A stretch of 64,000 nt of DNA from Allobosea sp. (lineage in GTDB: Bacteria > Pseudomonadota > Alphaproteobacteria > Rhizobiales > Beijerinckiaceae): contig NZ_JAFKFX010000040.1 in assembly GCF_017308075.1 (NCBI RefSeq), positions 1-64,000 on the forward strand, written 5' to 3'. Of the stretch, positions 25,467 to 34,002 are shown piece after piece; the first letter of the stretch is position 1, and each line of letters begins with the position of its first letter. The position numbers and the translations under genes are program-made. A model generated the notes under the pieces. That model saw only the letters and a program-made list of their open reading frames with translations. It had not been told where the DNA came from and did not search any database.

Positions 25467-26552
25467 TCAGCCCAGCCTGAACGCCTCGTGGATTGCGCTC
25501 TGGACGCCGCCGCCCATGATCGGGCCGCCGCCGGCGACATGGATCGCGTCGCCGACCAGGGCGGCACCGAGGCCGTGGCGCGGGGTCAGCATCGGGGCGT
25601 ACTGCTCCCAGCCGTCGCTGGCGGGATCATAGGCCTCCATCTGGCCGAAGACGCGGTTGGTGCCTTCGCCGCCCATCACGAAGACTTTTCCGCGATAGAG
25701 CACGGCGCCGTGCCCGGAACGGGCGGTGGGCAGCGGGTTGCGCGGCGCCCATTTGTCGGTCGCCGGGTCATAGGCGTGATGCAGGTTCGAATTGGTGTGG
25801 AAGCTATCGACCCGCCCGCCGATGACATGGATCAGCTCGCCGATGGCCAGCGTGCCGGTGTGGTCGCGCGCCGTCGGCATCGGCGTACGCTCGCTCCATT
25901 TGTCGGACTTGGGATCGTAGACGCGGTGCCAGTTGACCGAGGTCTTGGTGTCGGTGCTGTCACCGATCGCCCCTCCGATCGAGTGCAGCAGGCCACCTAA
26001 GCCCACGATGGCGGCCGAGCCGACCGGGCGGGGCAGGGGCGCGATCTCGGCCCATTTGTCGCTCTTCGGATCGTAGACGAAGCAGCGCGGATGCGGCTTG
26101 CGGTTCTGCTCGAGGAAGCCGCCGATGGCGTAGAGCTTGCCATCGAGAAAGGCGACGCCGACATGGTTGGCGCCCTGCGGCAGAGGCGCGCCGTCGCTCC
26201 ATTTGTCGGCCTTGGGATCGTAGACGTGGTGATAGGGCCGGTCGGTGCGCTGCTCGCCATAGCCGCCGACGATATGCATGCGCTCGTCATGCGCCGCCGC
26301 CCAGGCCATTTCCGAACGGGGCAGCGGCAGCAAGGCCCTGGCGCTCCAGCGGCCGGGATCGGCGGCTTTCGGCGCGGGGGAATCGAATACGTTCTGCGAG
26401 TCCGCCAGGGCCGGCTTCGGAATGCGTCCGGGCTGGTTCAGCCGCTCGTAATGGCCACCATGATGCTCATGGCCGGGTTGCTGGGCCAGCGCCGGCGCGG
26501 CAAGGCTCGCGGCTCCGGCTGCGATGAAACCGCGGCGGCTCAGGCTGGTCAT
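25467..26552 (-). CDS. Tat-exported kelch-repeat protein
   Basis: A 361-residue protein starting MTSLSRRGFIAAGAASLAAP, a twin-arginine signal peptide, so it is exported folded. After a histidine-rich linker (GHEHHGGHYERL) there are about six kelch repeats of 45-50 residues, each with a double glycine and a YDPKSDKW-type turn (for example YAIGGFLEQNRKPHPRCFVY and VMGGEGTNRVF), forming a beta-propeller. The partner or ligand is unknown; exported kelch proteins include sugar isomerases and oxidases, but no catalytic signature is seen. GGGAGGAAG precedes the ATG. It is divergent from an SDR gene. Confidence 0.85.
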   Translation of the reverse strand: MTSLSRRGFIAAGAASLAAPALAQQPGHEHHGGHYERLNQPGRIPKPALADSQNVFDSPAPKAADPGRWSARALLPLPRSEMAWAAAHDERMHIVGGYGEQRTDRPYHHVYDPKADKWSDGAPLPQGANHVGVAFLDGKLYAIGGFLEQNRKPHPRCFVYDPKSDKWAEIAPLPRPVGSAAIVGLGGLLHSIGGAIGDSTDTKTSVNWHRVYDPKSDKWSERTPMPTARDHTGTLAIGELIHVIGGRVDSFHTNSNLHHAYDPATDKWAPRNPLPTARSGHGAVLYRGKVFVMGGEGTNRVFGQMEAYDPASDGWEQYAPMLTPRHGLGAALVGDAIHVAGGGPIMGGGVQSAIHEAFRLG

Positions 26553-26635
26553 GGCGCTTCCTCCCTCGCTAGAAGAGTAAGGCAGACGTTGCGTCAGGCA
26601 AGTGAGAGGGCGGAGCCGGTCTGCTGGAAAAGCAG

Positions 26636-26653
26636 TTCCGCATACTGCATACG
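26636..26653. promoter_or_regulatory. Shared GTATGCGGAA box between kelch and SDR genes
   Basis: On the minus strand this reads CGTATGCAGTATGCGGAA, two GTATGC half-sites. The 10-mer GTATGCGGAA also occurs in the operator cluster ahead of the Bug receptor gene, suggesting one regulator for both intergenic regions. Confidence 0.4.
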
Positions 26654-26709
26654 CTGCTATGGTCCTGCCGCCTGAAACGGTTGAAAACACGGGAAACGCG
26701 AGGATACGC

Positions 26710-27471
26710 ATGTCTGGGCACAACAAGGTCGCCATCATCACCGGTGCCGGTTCTGGCGTCGGCCGGGCCGTCGCAATCGCCTTCCTGAAGGACGGCTACC
26801 GTACGGTGCTCGCCGGGCGCCGCACTGAGGCGCTGGAGGAGACGATCAAGCTCTCGGGCGTCGATGCCGCCCAGGCGCTGGCTGTGCCGACCGACGTGAC
26901 CAACCAGGATTCGGTCAAGGCGCTGTTCGCCAGGACCAAGGAGAAGTTCGGACGGCTCGACGTGCTGTTCAACAACGCCGGCGTCAACGCGCCGGGCGGC
27001 ATCATGCTCGAGGATCTGTCGCTCGAGGACTGGCAGAAGGTGGTCGACACCAACCTGACCGGGCCGTTCCTGTGCACGCAGGAAGCCTTCAAGCTGATGA
27101 AGGACCAGCAGCCGCAGGGCGGCCGCATCATCAATAACGGCTCGATCTCGGCCCATGCGCCGCGGCCAAACTCGGTCGCCTACACCGCGACCAAGCACGC
27201 CATCACCGGCCTGACCAAGACCTCGTCGCTCGATGGGCGCAAATACGACATCGCGGTCGGCCAGGTCGATATCGGCAATGCGCTCACCGAGATGGCGCAG
27301 CGCATGACGACCGGCGTGCCGCAGGCCGACGGCTCGATCAAGGTCGAGGCGGTGATGGATGTCGGCCACGTCGCCTCGACGGTTCTGCACATGGCAAGCC
27401 TGCCGCTCGAGGCCAATGTGCTCACCGTCACGGTGATGGCGACCAAGGCCCCCTTCGTCGGCCGCGGCTGA
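26710..27471 (+). CDS. SDR family oxidoreductase
   Basis: A 253-residue classical short-chain dehydrogenase: nucleotide loop [18 protein letters not shown], the NNGSISA serine region and the catalytic YTATKHA (Tyr and Lys). The arginines in [10 protein letters not shown] after the second strand favour NADP. The substrate is unknown. The ATG at MSGHNKVAI has GAGGATACGC ahead and matches the family start. It is divergent from the kelch gene and shares a possible operator with it and with the Bug receptor gene, so these three may handle one compound. Confidence 0.85.
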   Translation: MSGHNKVAIITGAGSGVGRAVAIAFLKDGYRTVLAGRRTEALEETIKLSGVDAAQALAVPTDVTNQDSVKALFARTKEKFGRLDVLFNNAGVNAPGGIMLEDLSLEDWQKVVDTNLTGPFLCTQEAFKLMKDQQPQGGRIINNGSISAHAPRPNSVAYTATKHAITGLTKTSSLDGRKYDIAVGQVDIGNALTEMAQRMTTGVPQADGSIKVEAVMDVGHVASTVLHMASLPLEANVLTVTVMATKAPFVGRG

Positions 27472-27490
27472 GGCTGCTTGACCGATCCGC

Positions 27491-27650
27491 TGTCGTCATG
27501 GTCGGCCTCGTGCCGACCATCCACGTCTTGCGACGGGCGGATTTTCCGCGACACTGGGCGAGGCGGCTCTGGAGCGCCTCGCATGTCGGCTTTCGATGGG
27601 CTTCGACGGCCTGAAGACGTGGATGCCCGGGACAAGCCCGGGCATGACGG
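27491..27650. repeat. Dispersed repeat ahead of the CDF-like gene
   Basis: Contains ATCCACGTCTTGCGACGGGC on the left and GGCCTGAAGACGTGGATGCC, then CGGGACAAGCCCGGGCATGA on the right. Read as protein the right half gives the RDKPGHDG string that such repeats produce in many annotated genomes. Confidence 0.6.
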
Positions 27651-27693
27651 GGAAGGCACTCGCAATCAGGGCGAGCCCGGCCATGCCGCCCCC

Positions 27694-28299
27694 GTGGCTC
27701 CCAGTGTGGAGCGGGCCTATCGGCTGACGATCTGGGCGATCGCGCTCGGCATCCTGATCTTCGCGGCCCTCGTCGTCGCCTGGGCGCTCGCCATCGGCAA
27801 TAGTCAGCTCCTCAAGGACGGCGTCGACTGGGTCTACGACGTCGCGCTCTACGGCATCGCGGCGCTGGTCTTCGGCCGTGACGGGCGGGCGGAGAAGCTC
27901 GCGGCGCTCGGCATCGGCGCGGTGATGGCGGTCGCCGGGCTGCACACGCTCTACGATCTCTGGGACAAGATTCTGCGGCCGCGGCCGATCGAGCTCTTCA
28001 CGCTCGGCTTCTCGGCGGGAAGCGCGATCCTGATCGCCTATCTGATCGTGCTCGCGCTCTGGCGCTTCCGGCGCGAACCCAACCCGGTGATCAAGGCGAC
28101 CTGGCTTTCGAGCCGCAACGACACGATCTCGACCACCGGCTTTGCGCTGGTCGGGCTTGCGGCAAGGCTCGCGCCGGTGCGCTGGCCGGAATACCTGCTC
28201 GACCTCGTCGTCGCCGGCCTCTGCTTCCAGGCGAGCTGGGCGATCTGGCGCTCGGTCAAGGCAACGGCCTCGGGGGCGAAAACGGCTGCGAAAGAATAA
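27694..28299 (+). CDS. Cation-diffusion-facilitator-like membrane protein
   Basis: About 200 residues with five to six hydrophobic segments: LTIWAIALGILIFAALVVAW, YDVALYGIAALVFGRDGRAE, LAALGIGAVMAVAGLHTLYD, SAILIAYLIVLALWRF and LLDLVVAGLCFQASW. The order LLKDGVDWVYDVALYG and VKATWLSSRNDTISTTG resembles the two metal-site helices of CDF transporters (xxDGxDxxxD and SxxDxxxD-like), and the cytoplasmic tail domain is missing. The start is uncertain: the ORF is open upstream, but that part is a dispersed repeat, so I chose an in-frame GTG after it. No strong ribosome binding site is seen. Confidence 0.6.
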   Translation: MAPSVERAYRLTIWAIALGILIFAALVVAWALAIGNSQLLKDGVDWVYDVALYGIAALVFGRDGRAEKLAALGIGAVMAVAGLHTLYDLWDKILRPRPIELFTLGFSAGSAILIAYLIVLALWRFRREPNPVIKATWLSSRNDTISTTGFALVGLAARLAPVRWPEYLLDLVVAGLCFQASWAIWRSVKATASGAKTAAKE

Positions 28300-28466
28300 T
28301 CTTCTATCGCTACCAAGGTCGTACGACTGGCTTCTTCCGCCTTGATAGCAAACAAAAAAATCCTGTCCGGCTTCTCTTGGGCGGGGTGTGGCGAAATCAT
28401 GACGGCTCCGAATTTCAAGCCGACCCAGCCCGCGAAAACCGGCCGGTCGGCAGCAAGGAGCCGAGA

Positions 28467-29402
28467 ATGTCCGTGATATCCCTTCTTCGCCGCGGCGCCC
28501 TGGCGCTGGCTGCGGGCCTGCTGGCCAGCACTGCCGCCTTCGCCCAGTCGGGGCCGCTGGTCACCACCGAATGGCTCGAAAAGAACCTCAGCGATCCCAA
28601 GGTCCGCATCGTCGAGGTCAGCGTCGAGCCGGGCGTCTATGAGCGCGGCCATATCCCGGGCGCCCAGAACGTCGTCTGGCACACCGATCTCGTCGAGACC
28701 GTCTCGCGCGACATTGCGAGCCCGGAGAAGTTCCAGGCGCTCGCCCGCAAGCTCGGCGTCGACAAGGACACGACCGTCGTCCTCTACGGCGACAGCAACA
28801 ACTGGTTCGCCGCCTGGGGCGCCTGGGTGTTCGACATTTACGGCCTGCGCGACAATGTGAAACTGCTCGATGGCGGCCGCAAGAAGTGGGAGCTGGAGAA
28901 GCGCCCGGTCGCGACCAACCCCGTCGCAGTCAAGGCCTCGGCCTTCACCGTCGCCGAGCCGAACCGCAAGCTGCGCGCGCGCCTGACCGACGTCGTCGCC
29001 ACCGTCGAGAAGAAGTCGGACGCCCGCATCCTCGACATCCGCTCGCCCGACGAGTTCTCCGGCAAGATCATCGCGCCGGCCGGCTTCCAGGAGCTGGCGC
29101 TGCGCGCCGGCCATATCCCTGGCTCGGTCAACGTCGCCTGGGCCCGCGCGGTCAACCAGGCCGACGGCACGATCAAGCCGGTCGAGGAGCTGAAGAAGCT
29201 CTATGCCGAGGCCGGCATCGACGGCTCGAAGCCGGTGATCACCACCTGCCGCATCGGCGAGCGCTCGAGCCATACCTGGTTCATCCTCTCGCGCGTGCTC
29301 GGCTACCAGGTCGCCAATTATGACGGCTCGTGGACCGAATACGGCAATGTGGTCGGCCTGCCGATCAGCAACCCGGCCGGCACGGTCTGGACCGGCAAGT
29401 AA
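28467..29402 (+). CDS. Exported thiosulfate-type sulfurtransferase (tandem rhodanese)
   Basis: A 311-residue protein with a signal peptide (LLRRGALALAAGLLAS, cleavage after AFA). It has two rhodanese domains. The first (about 30-150) has the CH2A-type EVSVEPGVYERGHIPGA but no active cysteine. The second (about 185-300) has the active loop TTCRIGERSSHTW with catalytic Cys261. CRIGERS-type loops are found in thiosulfate and 3-mercaptopyruvate sulfurtransferases. It would work in the periplasm. A YeeE/YedE permease gene follows 19 bases later, suggesting that sulfur loaded here is imported or passed on. GGAG precedes the ATG by seven bases. Confidence 0.9.
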   Translation: MSVISLLRRGALALAAGLLASTAAFAQSGPLVTTEWLEKNLSDPKVRIVEVSVEPGVYERGHIPGAQNVVWHTDLVETVSRDIASPEKFQALARKLGVDKDTTVVLYGDSNNWFAAWGAWVFDIYGLRDNVKLLDGGRKKWELEKRPVATNPVAVKASAFTVAEPNRKLRARLTDVVATVEKKSDARILDIRSPDEFSGKIIAPAGFQELALRAGHIPGSVNVAWARAVNQADGTIKPVEELKKLYAEAGIDGSKPVITTCRIGERSSHTWFILSRVLGYQVANYDGSWTEYGNVVGLPISNPAGTVWTGK

Positions 29403-29421
29403 GCGGCGGCGCTCCAGAGCC

Positions 29422-30675
29422 ATGAGCATTTCCGACGATGGCGGCGCGCTCGACTATGAGCAGGCGCGCCGGCAGAGCGGGGCGGTGGAGGCGAGTACGC
29501 TTCCGCCGCTGCGCCTTTTCATTGCGGCCGCCGTCCTGATCGGCCTCGCTGCGGCAGTCCAGCTCGTCGGCCGCCATGCCGAGCCGGCGGCGCAGCTCCA
29601 GCTCTCGTTGATCCTCGGCGTCGCCTTCGGCTTCGTGCTGCAGCGCTCGCGTTTCTGCTTCTTCTGCATCTGGAAGGACTGGCTCGACAGGCGCGATTCG
29701 CAGGGGCTGCTCGGCATCCTCGCGGCGCTCGGCGTCGGGCTCGTCGGCTACACGCTGATCTATGGCGCCTGGCTGCCCGATCCGTCGGGGACGCGCCTGC
29801 CGCCGACGGCCCACATCGGCCCGGTCGGCCCGGCGCTGCTGCTGGCGGGCCTGGCCTTCGGTGCCGGTATGGCGATCTCCGGCTCCTGCATCAGCGCTCA
29901 TCTCTACCGGCTCGGGGAGGGCTCGCCGACCTCGCCCTTCGCGCTGATCGGTGCGGTCGGCGGCTTCATCCTCGGCTTCCTGAGCTGGAACCCGCTCTAT
30001 CTCGGCACGATCTCGGAATCGCCGGTGCTCTGGCTGCCGCGTCAGCTCGGCTATGGCGGCGCGCTGATCGCCGGGCTCTTCGTGCTCGGGGGGCTTGCCT
30101 ATTGGCTGCTGCGCACCGGCCGGCGCGCCGCAGGCCCGGACGCGCCAGCTGCCGCTGCCGATCCGCTGGCCGCGATCTTCCTGCGGCGCTGGCCGTCCTG
30201 GCTCGGCGGGCTCTTCGTCGGGCTGATCGGCATCGCCGCCTATCTGCGCCTCTCGCCGCTCGGCGTCACCGCCGAGATCGGCTCGCGCTCGCGCCAGCTT
30301 GCGACGCATTTCGAGCTGCTGCCGTCGCGCCTCGAAGGGCTCGACAGTTTTCGCGGCTGCGCCACCGCGATCCGCGACGCGCTGCTGACCCCGAACGGCC
30401 TGTTCATCGCCGGCATCGTCACCTCGGCTTTCGCGGCGGCGCTCGCCGCCGGCGAGTTCAAGCCGAAGCGTCCGGGTGGAGGCCATGTGCTGCGCGGGCT
30501 GATCGGCGGGGCGCTGCTCGGCTGGGGCACGGTGATTGGGCTCGGCTGCACGGTCGGCACGCTGCTCTCCGGCATTTCGGCGGGGGCGGTCTCGGGCTGG
30601 GTCTTCGGCATCGGGCTACTCGCCGGCACGACGCTGACGCTGAAGCTCGGGCGGCGGCTGGGGCTGCTGGCCTGA
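29422..30675 (+). CDS. YeeE/YedE (DUF395) family sulfur-compound permease
   Basis: A 417-residue membrane protein with about nine or ten hydrophobic segments. It carries the family repeats with conserved cysteines: LQRSRFCFFCIWKDW, GAGMAISGSCISAHLYRLGEGS and the C-terminal GTVIGLGCTVGTLLSGISAG. In YeeE these cysteines relay thiosulfate through the inner membrane. The gene follows the exported sulfurtransferase closely, so the pair probably takes up thiosulfate or a related sulfur compound. The start at MSISDDGGALDYEQAR is favoured because the upstream part overlaps the preceding gene. Confidence 0.85.
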   Translation: MSISDDGGALDYEQARRQSGAVEASTLPPLRLFIAAAVLIGLAAAVQLVGRHAEPAAQLQLSLILGVAFGFVLQRSRFCFFCIWKDWLDRRDSQGLLGILAALGVGLVGYTLIYGAWLPDPSGTRLPPTAHIGPVGPALLLAGLAFGAGMAISGSCISAHLYRLGEGSPTSPFALIGAVGGFILGFLSWNPLYLGTISESPVLWLPRQLGYGGALIAGLFVLGGLAYWLLRTGRRAAGPDAPAAAADPLAAIFLRRWPSWLGGLFVGLIGIAAYLRLSPLGVTAEIGSRSRQLATHFELLPSRLEGLDSFRGCATAIRDALLTPNGLFIAGIVTSAFAAALAAGEFKPKRPGGGHVLRGLIGGALLGWGTVIGLGCTVGTLLSGISAGAVSGWVFGIGLLAGTTLTLKLGRRLGLLA

Positions 30676-30682
30676 GGCTCGG

Positions 30683-30828
30683 CGTCATTCCGGGGCGCGC
30701 CGAAGGCGCGAGCCCGGAACCCATGAACACCACCTTCCAGAATGGGGCACGTCGAGGGCGGCGGTCTGCCTGGCTGCGCCGTGTCCATGGGTTCCGGGCT
30801 CTTCGCTGTGCGAAGCCCCGGAATGACG
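30683..30828. repeat. Dispersed palindromic intergenic repeat
   Basis: Bounded by CGTCATTCCGGGG and CCCCGGAATGACG, with inner arms GCCCGGAACCCATGAACAC and GTCCATGGGTTCCGGGCTCT. It lies between the YeeE permease and mccA. Confidence 0.7.
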
Positions 30829-30934
30829 AAGAGGTGCAAGCGCCCATCCGCACCCTGCGCAACATGGCGCAGACAAGGGCCGCGGCTGGGCTATAACGGG
30901 GCATCGGTTCGAGGATGTCCCCGAGGAAGCTTGT

Positions 30935-32920
30935 ATGTCGATTGCCGCCAAACTGCCCTCCATCCTGATCGCCAATCGCGGCGAGATCGCCTGCCGGGTG
31001 ATCCGCACCGCCAGGCGGCTCGGCCTGCGCACCATCGCCGTCTATTCGGACGCCGATGCCGAGGCGCTGTTCGTCGAAATGGCCGACGAGGCCTACCGGA
31101 TCGGCCCGGCGCCGGCCCGCGAGAGCTATCTCGATGCCGACAAGATACTCGCGGTGGCGAAGCAGGCCGGCGCGGCCTGCATCCATCCGGGCTATGGCTT
31201 CCTCTCCGAGAACGCCGACTTCGCCGATGCCTGTGCCGCCGCCGGCATCGTCTTCGTCGGCCCGCCGGCCTCGGCGATCCGGGCCATGGGTCTGAAGGAC
31301 GCCGCCAAGGCGCTGGTCGAGAAGGCCAATGTCCCGGTCGTGCCGGGCTATCACGGTGCCGAGCAGGGCGTCGATTTTCTCAGCAAGGAGGCCGAGCGCA
31401 TCGGCTATCCCGTGCTGATCAAGGCGGTCGCCGGCGGCGGCGGCAAGGGCATGAAGAAGGTCGACCGGGCGGAGGACTTCGCCGATGCGCTCGCCAGCGC
31501 CCAGCGCGAGGGCAAGAACGCCTTCGGCGATGCGCGCGTGCTGGTCGAGAAATACGTGCTCTCGCCGCGCCATGTCGAAATCCAGGTGTTCGGCGACAGC
31601 CATGGCAATGTCGTCCACCTCTACGAGCGCGACTGCTCGCTGCAGCGCCGCCACCAGAAAGTCATCGAGGAAGCCCCTGCGCCGGGCATGACGCCTGAGG
31701 TGCGCGCCGCTATGGGCAAGGCGGCGACCGAGGCGGCGCGCGCGGTCGGCTATGTCGGGGCCGGTACGGTCGAGTTCATCGCCGATGGCCGCGAGGGGCT
31801 GAAGGCTGACCGCTTCTATTTCATGGAGATGAACACCCGTCTCCAGGTCGAGCATCCCGTCACCGAGGCGATCACAGGGCTCGATCTCGTCGAGCTCCAG
31901 CTCAAGGTCGCGGCCGGCGAGCCGCTCGGCTTCGCGCAGGAGGATGTCCGCGCCGAAGGGCACGCCGTCGAGGCGCGGCTCTATGCCGAGGACCCGGAGA
32001 AGGGCTTCCTGCCCTCGACCGGCAAGCTCTGGGCGCTGCAATTCCCTCAGAGTGAGGACATCCGCATCGACACCGGCGTCGAGGCCGGCGATTCCGTGAC
32101 GCCGCATTACGATCCGATGATCGCCAAGGTGATCGCGCATGGCCGCACCCGCGACGAGGCGCTCGATCATCTTGCTTTCGCGCTCGGCGAGACCATCGTC
32201 GCCGGCCCGCGCACCAATCTCGCCTTCCTGAAGAAGCTGGCCGAGGCCGAGGGCTTCCGGAAGGGGCCGTTCGACACCGGCTTCATCGACCGCAACATCG
32301 CGGCGCTCGGGGCCGAGCCGCAGCCGCTCGACGCTGCCGCGGTCGCGGCTGCCGCCTTGCAGCTCGAGGAGGAGCGCCAGCTCGCCGGGCTCGAGGCCGC
32401 CGCCGTCCGGGCGGAAGGCGAGGCGCGCTCGCCCTGGCTCGACGCCGACGCCTTCTCGCTGATGCCGCGCCCGGCGCTCGGCCTGCCGCTGCTGGTCGAT
32501 GGCGAGCGCATCGAGGCGAAGATCGAATGGAGCGGCGACGATGCCCGCGTCTCGCTGCCGGGCCATCCTTTGGCCGAGGGCGAGCATGAGGTGACGTTGG
32601 CGCGGGCCGAGGGCGGCACCTATCTCGCGCTGCACCGCGGCCGGCAGACGGCGGTTTCGCTGTTCGACCCGTTCAGTGTCGATCTCGATGCGGTCGGCGG
32701 CTCGGGCGGCGTGATCAAGGCGCCGATGCACGGCAAGCTGATCGCGCTCTTCGTTCGGGCGGGCGAGGCGGTCGTGAAGGGCCAGCGCCTCGCCATCGTC
32801 GAGGCGATGAAGATGGAACACATGCTGACCGCCCCGCGCGACGGCACCGTCACCGAACTCGGCGCCGAGCCGGGCGCGCAGGTGGCCGAGGGTGCGAAGG
32901 TCGTGGTGCTCGGGGAGTGA
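30935..32920 (+). CDS. mccA: Methylcrotonyl-CoA carboxylase alpha (biotin) subunit
   Basis: A 661-residue biotin-dependent carboxylase subunit. The biotin carboxylase half starts with ILIANRGEIACRVIRTARRL and has the ATP-binding glycine loop KAVAGGGGKGMKKV, then FMEMNTRLQVEHPVTEAITG. A BT-type linker domain follows, and the C-terminal carrier domain ends with VEAMKMEHML, biotin being attached at Lys626. The length and the GHAVEARLYAEDPEKGFLPS segment fit MccA. With MccB it carboxylates 3-methylcrotonyl-CoA in leucine catabolism. It is separated from mccB by several unrelated genes, which is unusual because the two are mostly adjacent. The ATG follows CGAGGAAG. Confidence 0.88.
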   Translation: MSIAAKLPSILIANRGEIACRVIRTARRLGLRTIAVYSDADAEALFVEMADEAYRIGPAPARESYLDADKILAVAKQAGAACIHPGYGFLSENADFADACAAAGIVFVGPPASAIRAMGLKDAAKALVEKANVPVVPGYHGAEQGVDFLSKEAERIGYPVLIKAVAGGGGKGMKKVDRAEDFADALASAQREGKNAFGDARVLVEKYVLSPRHVEIQVFGDSHGNVVHLYERDCSLQRRHQKVIEEAPAPGMTPEVRAAMGKAATEAARAVGYVGAGTVEFIADGREGLKADRFYFMEMNTRLQVEHPVTEAITGLDLVELQLKVAAGEPLGFAQEDVRAEGHAVEARLYAEDPEKGFLPSTGKLWALQFPQSEDIRIDTGVEAGDSVTPHYDPMIAKVIAHGRTRDEALDHLAFALGETIVAGPRTNLAFLKKLAEAEGFRKGPFDTGFIDRNIAALGAEPQPLDAAAVAAAALQLEEERQLAGLEAAAVRAEGEARSPWLDADAFSLMPRPALGLPLLVDGERIEAKIEWSGDDARVSLPGHPLAEGEHEVTLARAEGGTYLALHRGRQTAVSLFDPFSVDLDAVGGSGGVIKAPMHGKLIALFVRAGEAVVKGQRLAIVEAMKMEHMLTAPRDGTVTELGAEPGAQVAEGAKVVVLGE

Positions 32921-32964
32921 AGGGATCGCGATCACCAGGCGATCCCCCATCCGACGAAGAAGGC

Positions 32965-33117
32965 GCGGGGAACCCTCTCCTGTAAGGAGAGGGCAGGGTG
33001 AGGTGTAGGCTGTTTACCCAGTTCCGCGAGCCTTCTCCGCGCGGTCGGGTTCAGGCCAACGTTTCCGCTCCGAACACCTCACTCCTACCCCTCTCCTTCC
33101 AGGAGAGGGGATCCCGC
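32965..33117. repeat. Inverted-repeat intergenic element
   Basis: AACCCTCTCCTGTAAGGAGA, GGGCAGGGTGAGGTG on the left faces CACCTCACTCCTACCCCTCT, CCTTCCAGGAGAGGGG on the right. It belongs to the same CCTCTCC family as the elements beside the GGCT-like gene and follows mccA. Confidence 0.65.
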
Positions 33118-33153
33118 GCCAATATGCTCGGCGCGGCGCGCGGAACGACGGTG

Positions 33154-33999
33154 CTAACCCGCATCCAGCGCCACGACCGCCCTTGCTGCCACGGCAAAAT
33201 TGATCTCCGCCAGCGGGTCCTCATCGCCGAGGAACCAGGCGGCCGAGAGTCCGCACCAGGCCAGGATCCAATTCAGCAGGCGTTCGCGCTCCAGCCCGGA
33301 TTTCGCCAGCACGATCTCCAGCCGGCGCTCGAAGCGGCCGGGCAGGGTGGCGACCGGCGGCTTGGGATCGGCGAGATCGGGGTCGCAAAACAGGATCGTG
33401 TATTCGAAGGCGCGGTCGCCGATAACGCATTTCGGGTCGATGGCGAGCCAGCCGCGCGCTCCGAAATTGAGGACATTGTCATGGTGCAGGTCGGCATGTA
33501 GCGGCAGGACCTCGCGCTGCGCCGCGAGCAGCTGCCGGGCTGCCGCAGCCGAGCGGGCGAGGATGCCGCCACGCTCCTGTGCCATCGGGAAGAGGTCGGC
33601 GAACCAGGTTTCGAGCGGGATCAGGCCTGACGGCTCCGGCCCGCGCGGCTTCTGCAGGGCGGCGATGGCGTCGCAGAGGATCACGGTCGCCGCGTCGTCG
33701 CCCTCCGCACCGCTGCGGGCCATGGCGGCGAGCGAGCGCGATCCGGTGGCGCGCTCGATCAGCATGGCATCGCCCGAGTCGGAGCAGGCGAGCAGGCGGG
33801 CGGCGCCGTCGCCATTCCAGTATTCCAGCGGCAGGTAGCCGAGGCGCTCGTCGGGCGCGTCCGGCAGCTTCAGCATCGCCGGCTCGTCGCCGCGCCGGAC
33901 CGGCAGCAGGCGGCTGGAATGCGTGGTGATCGGCGCGCCATCGGGAACGAGTCCCCAGCGCGCCAGCCAGGGCGCGTATTCTGCGGACTGTACGGTCAC
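33154..33999 (-). CDS. APH(6)/streptomycin-kinase-like phosphotransferase
   Basis: A 281-residue aminoglycoside/hydroxyurea kinase-family protein. The kinase-like core shows PAMLKLPDAPDERLG, the catalytic loop LPLHADLHHDNVL (Asp170 as base) and the metal-binding WLAIDPKCVIGDRAFEY (Asp188), followed by ERRLEIVLAKSGLERERLLNW. These are the motifs of the StrB/APH(6) group, which adds phosphate to streptomycin, but chromosomal members in soil bacteria may have other substrates. It ends close to the start of an SDR-type gene on the same strand (three bases before its own start lies the SDR stop). Confidence 0.8.
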   Translation of the reverse strand: MTVQSAEYAPWLARWGLVPDGAPITTHSSRLLPVRRGDEPAMLKLPDAPDERLGYLPLEYWNGDGAARLLACSDSGDAMLIERATGSRSLAAMARSGAEGDDAATVILCDAIAALQKPRGPEPSGLIPLETWFADLFPMAQERGGILARSAAAARQLLAAQREVLPLHADLHHDNVLNFGARGWLAIDPKCVIGDRAFEYTILFCDPDLADPKPPVATLPGRFERRLEIVLAKSGLERERLLNWILAWCGLSAAWFLGDEDPLAEINFAVAARAVVALDAG

Positions 34000-34002
34000 C
34001 TC

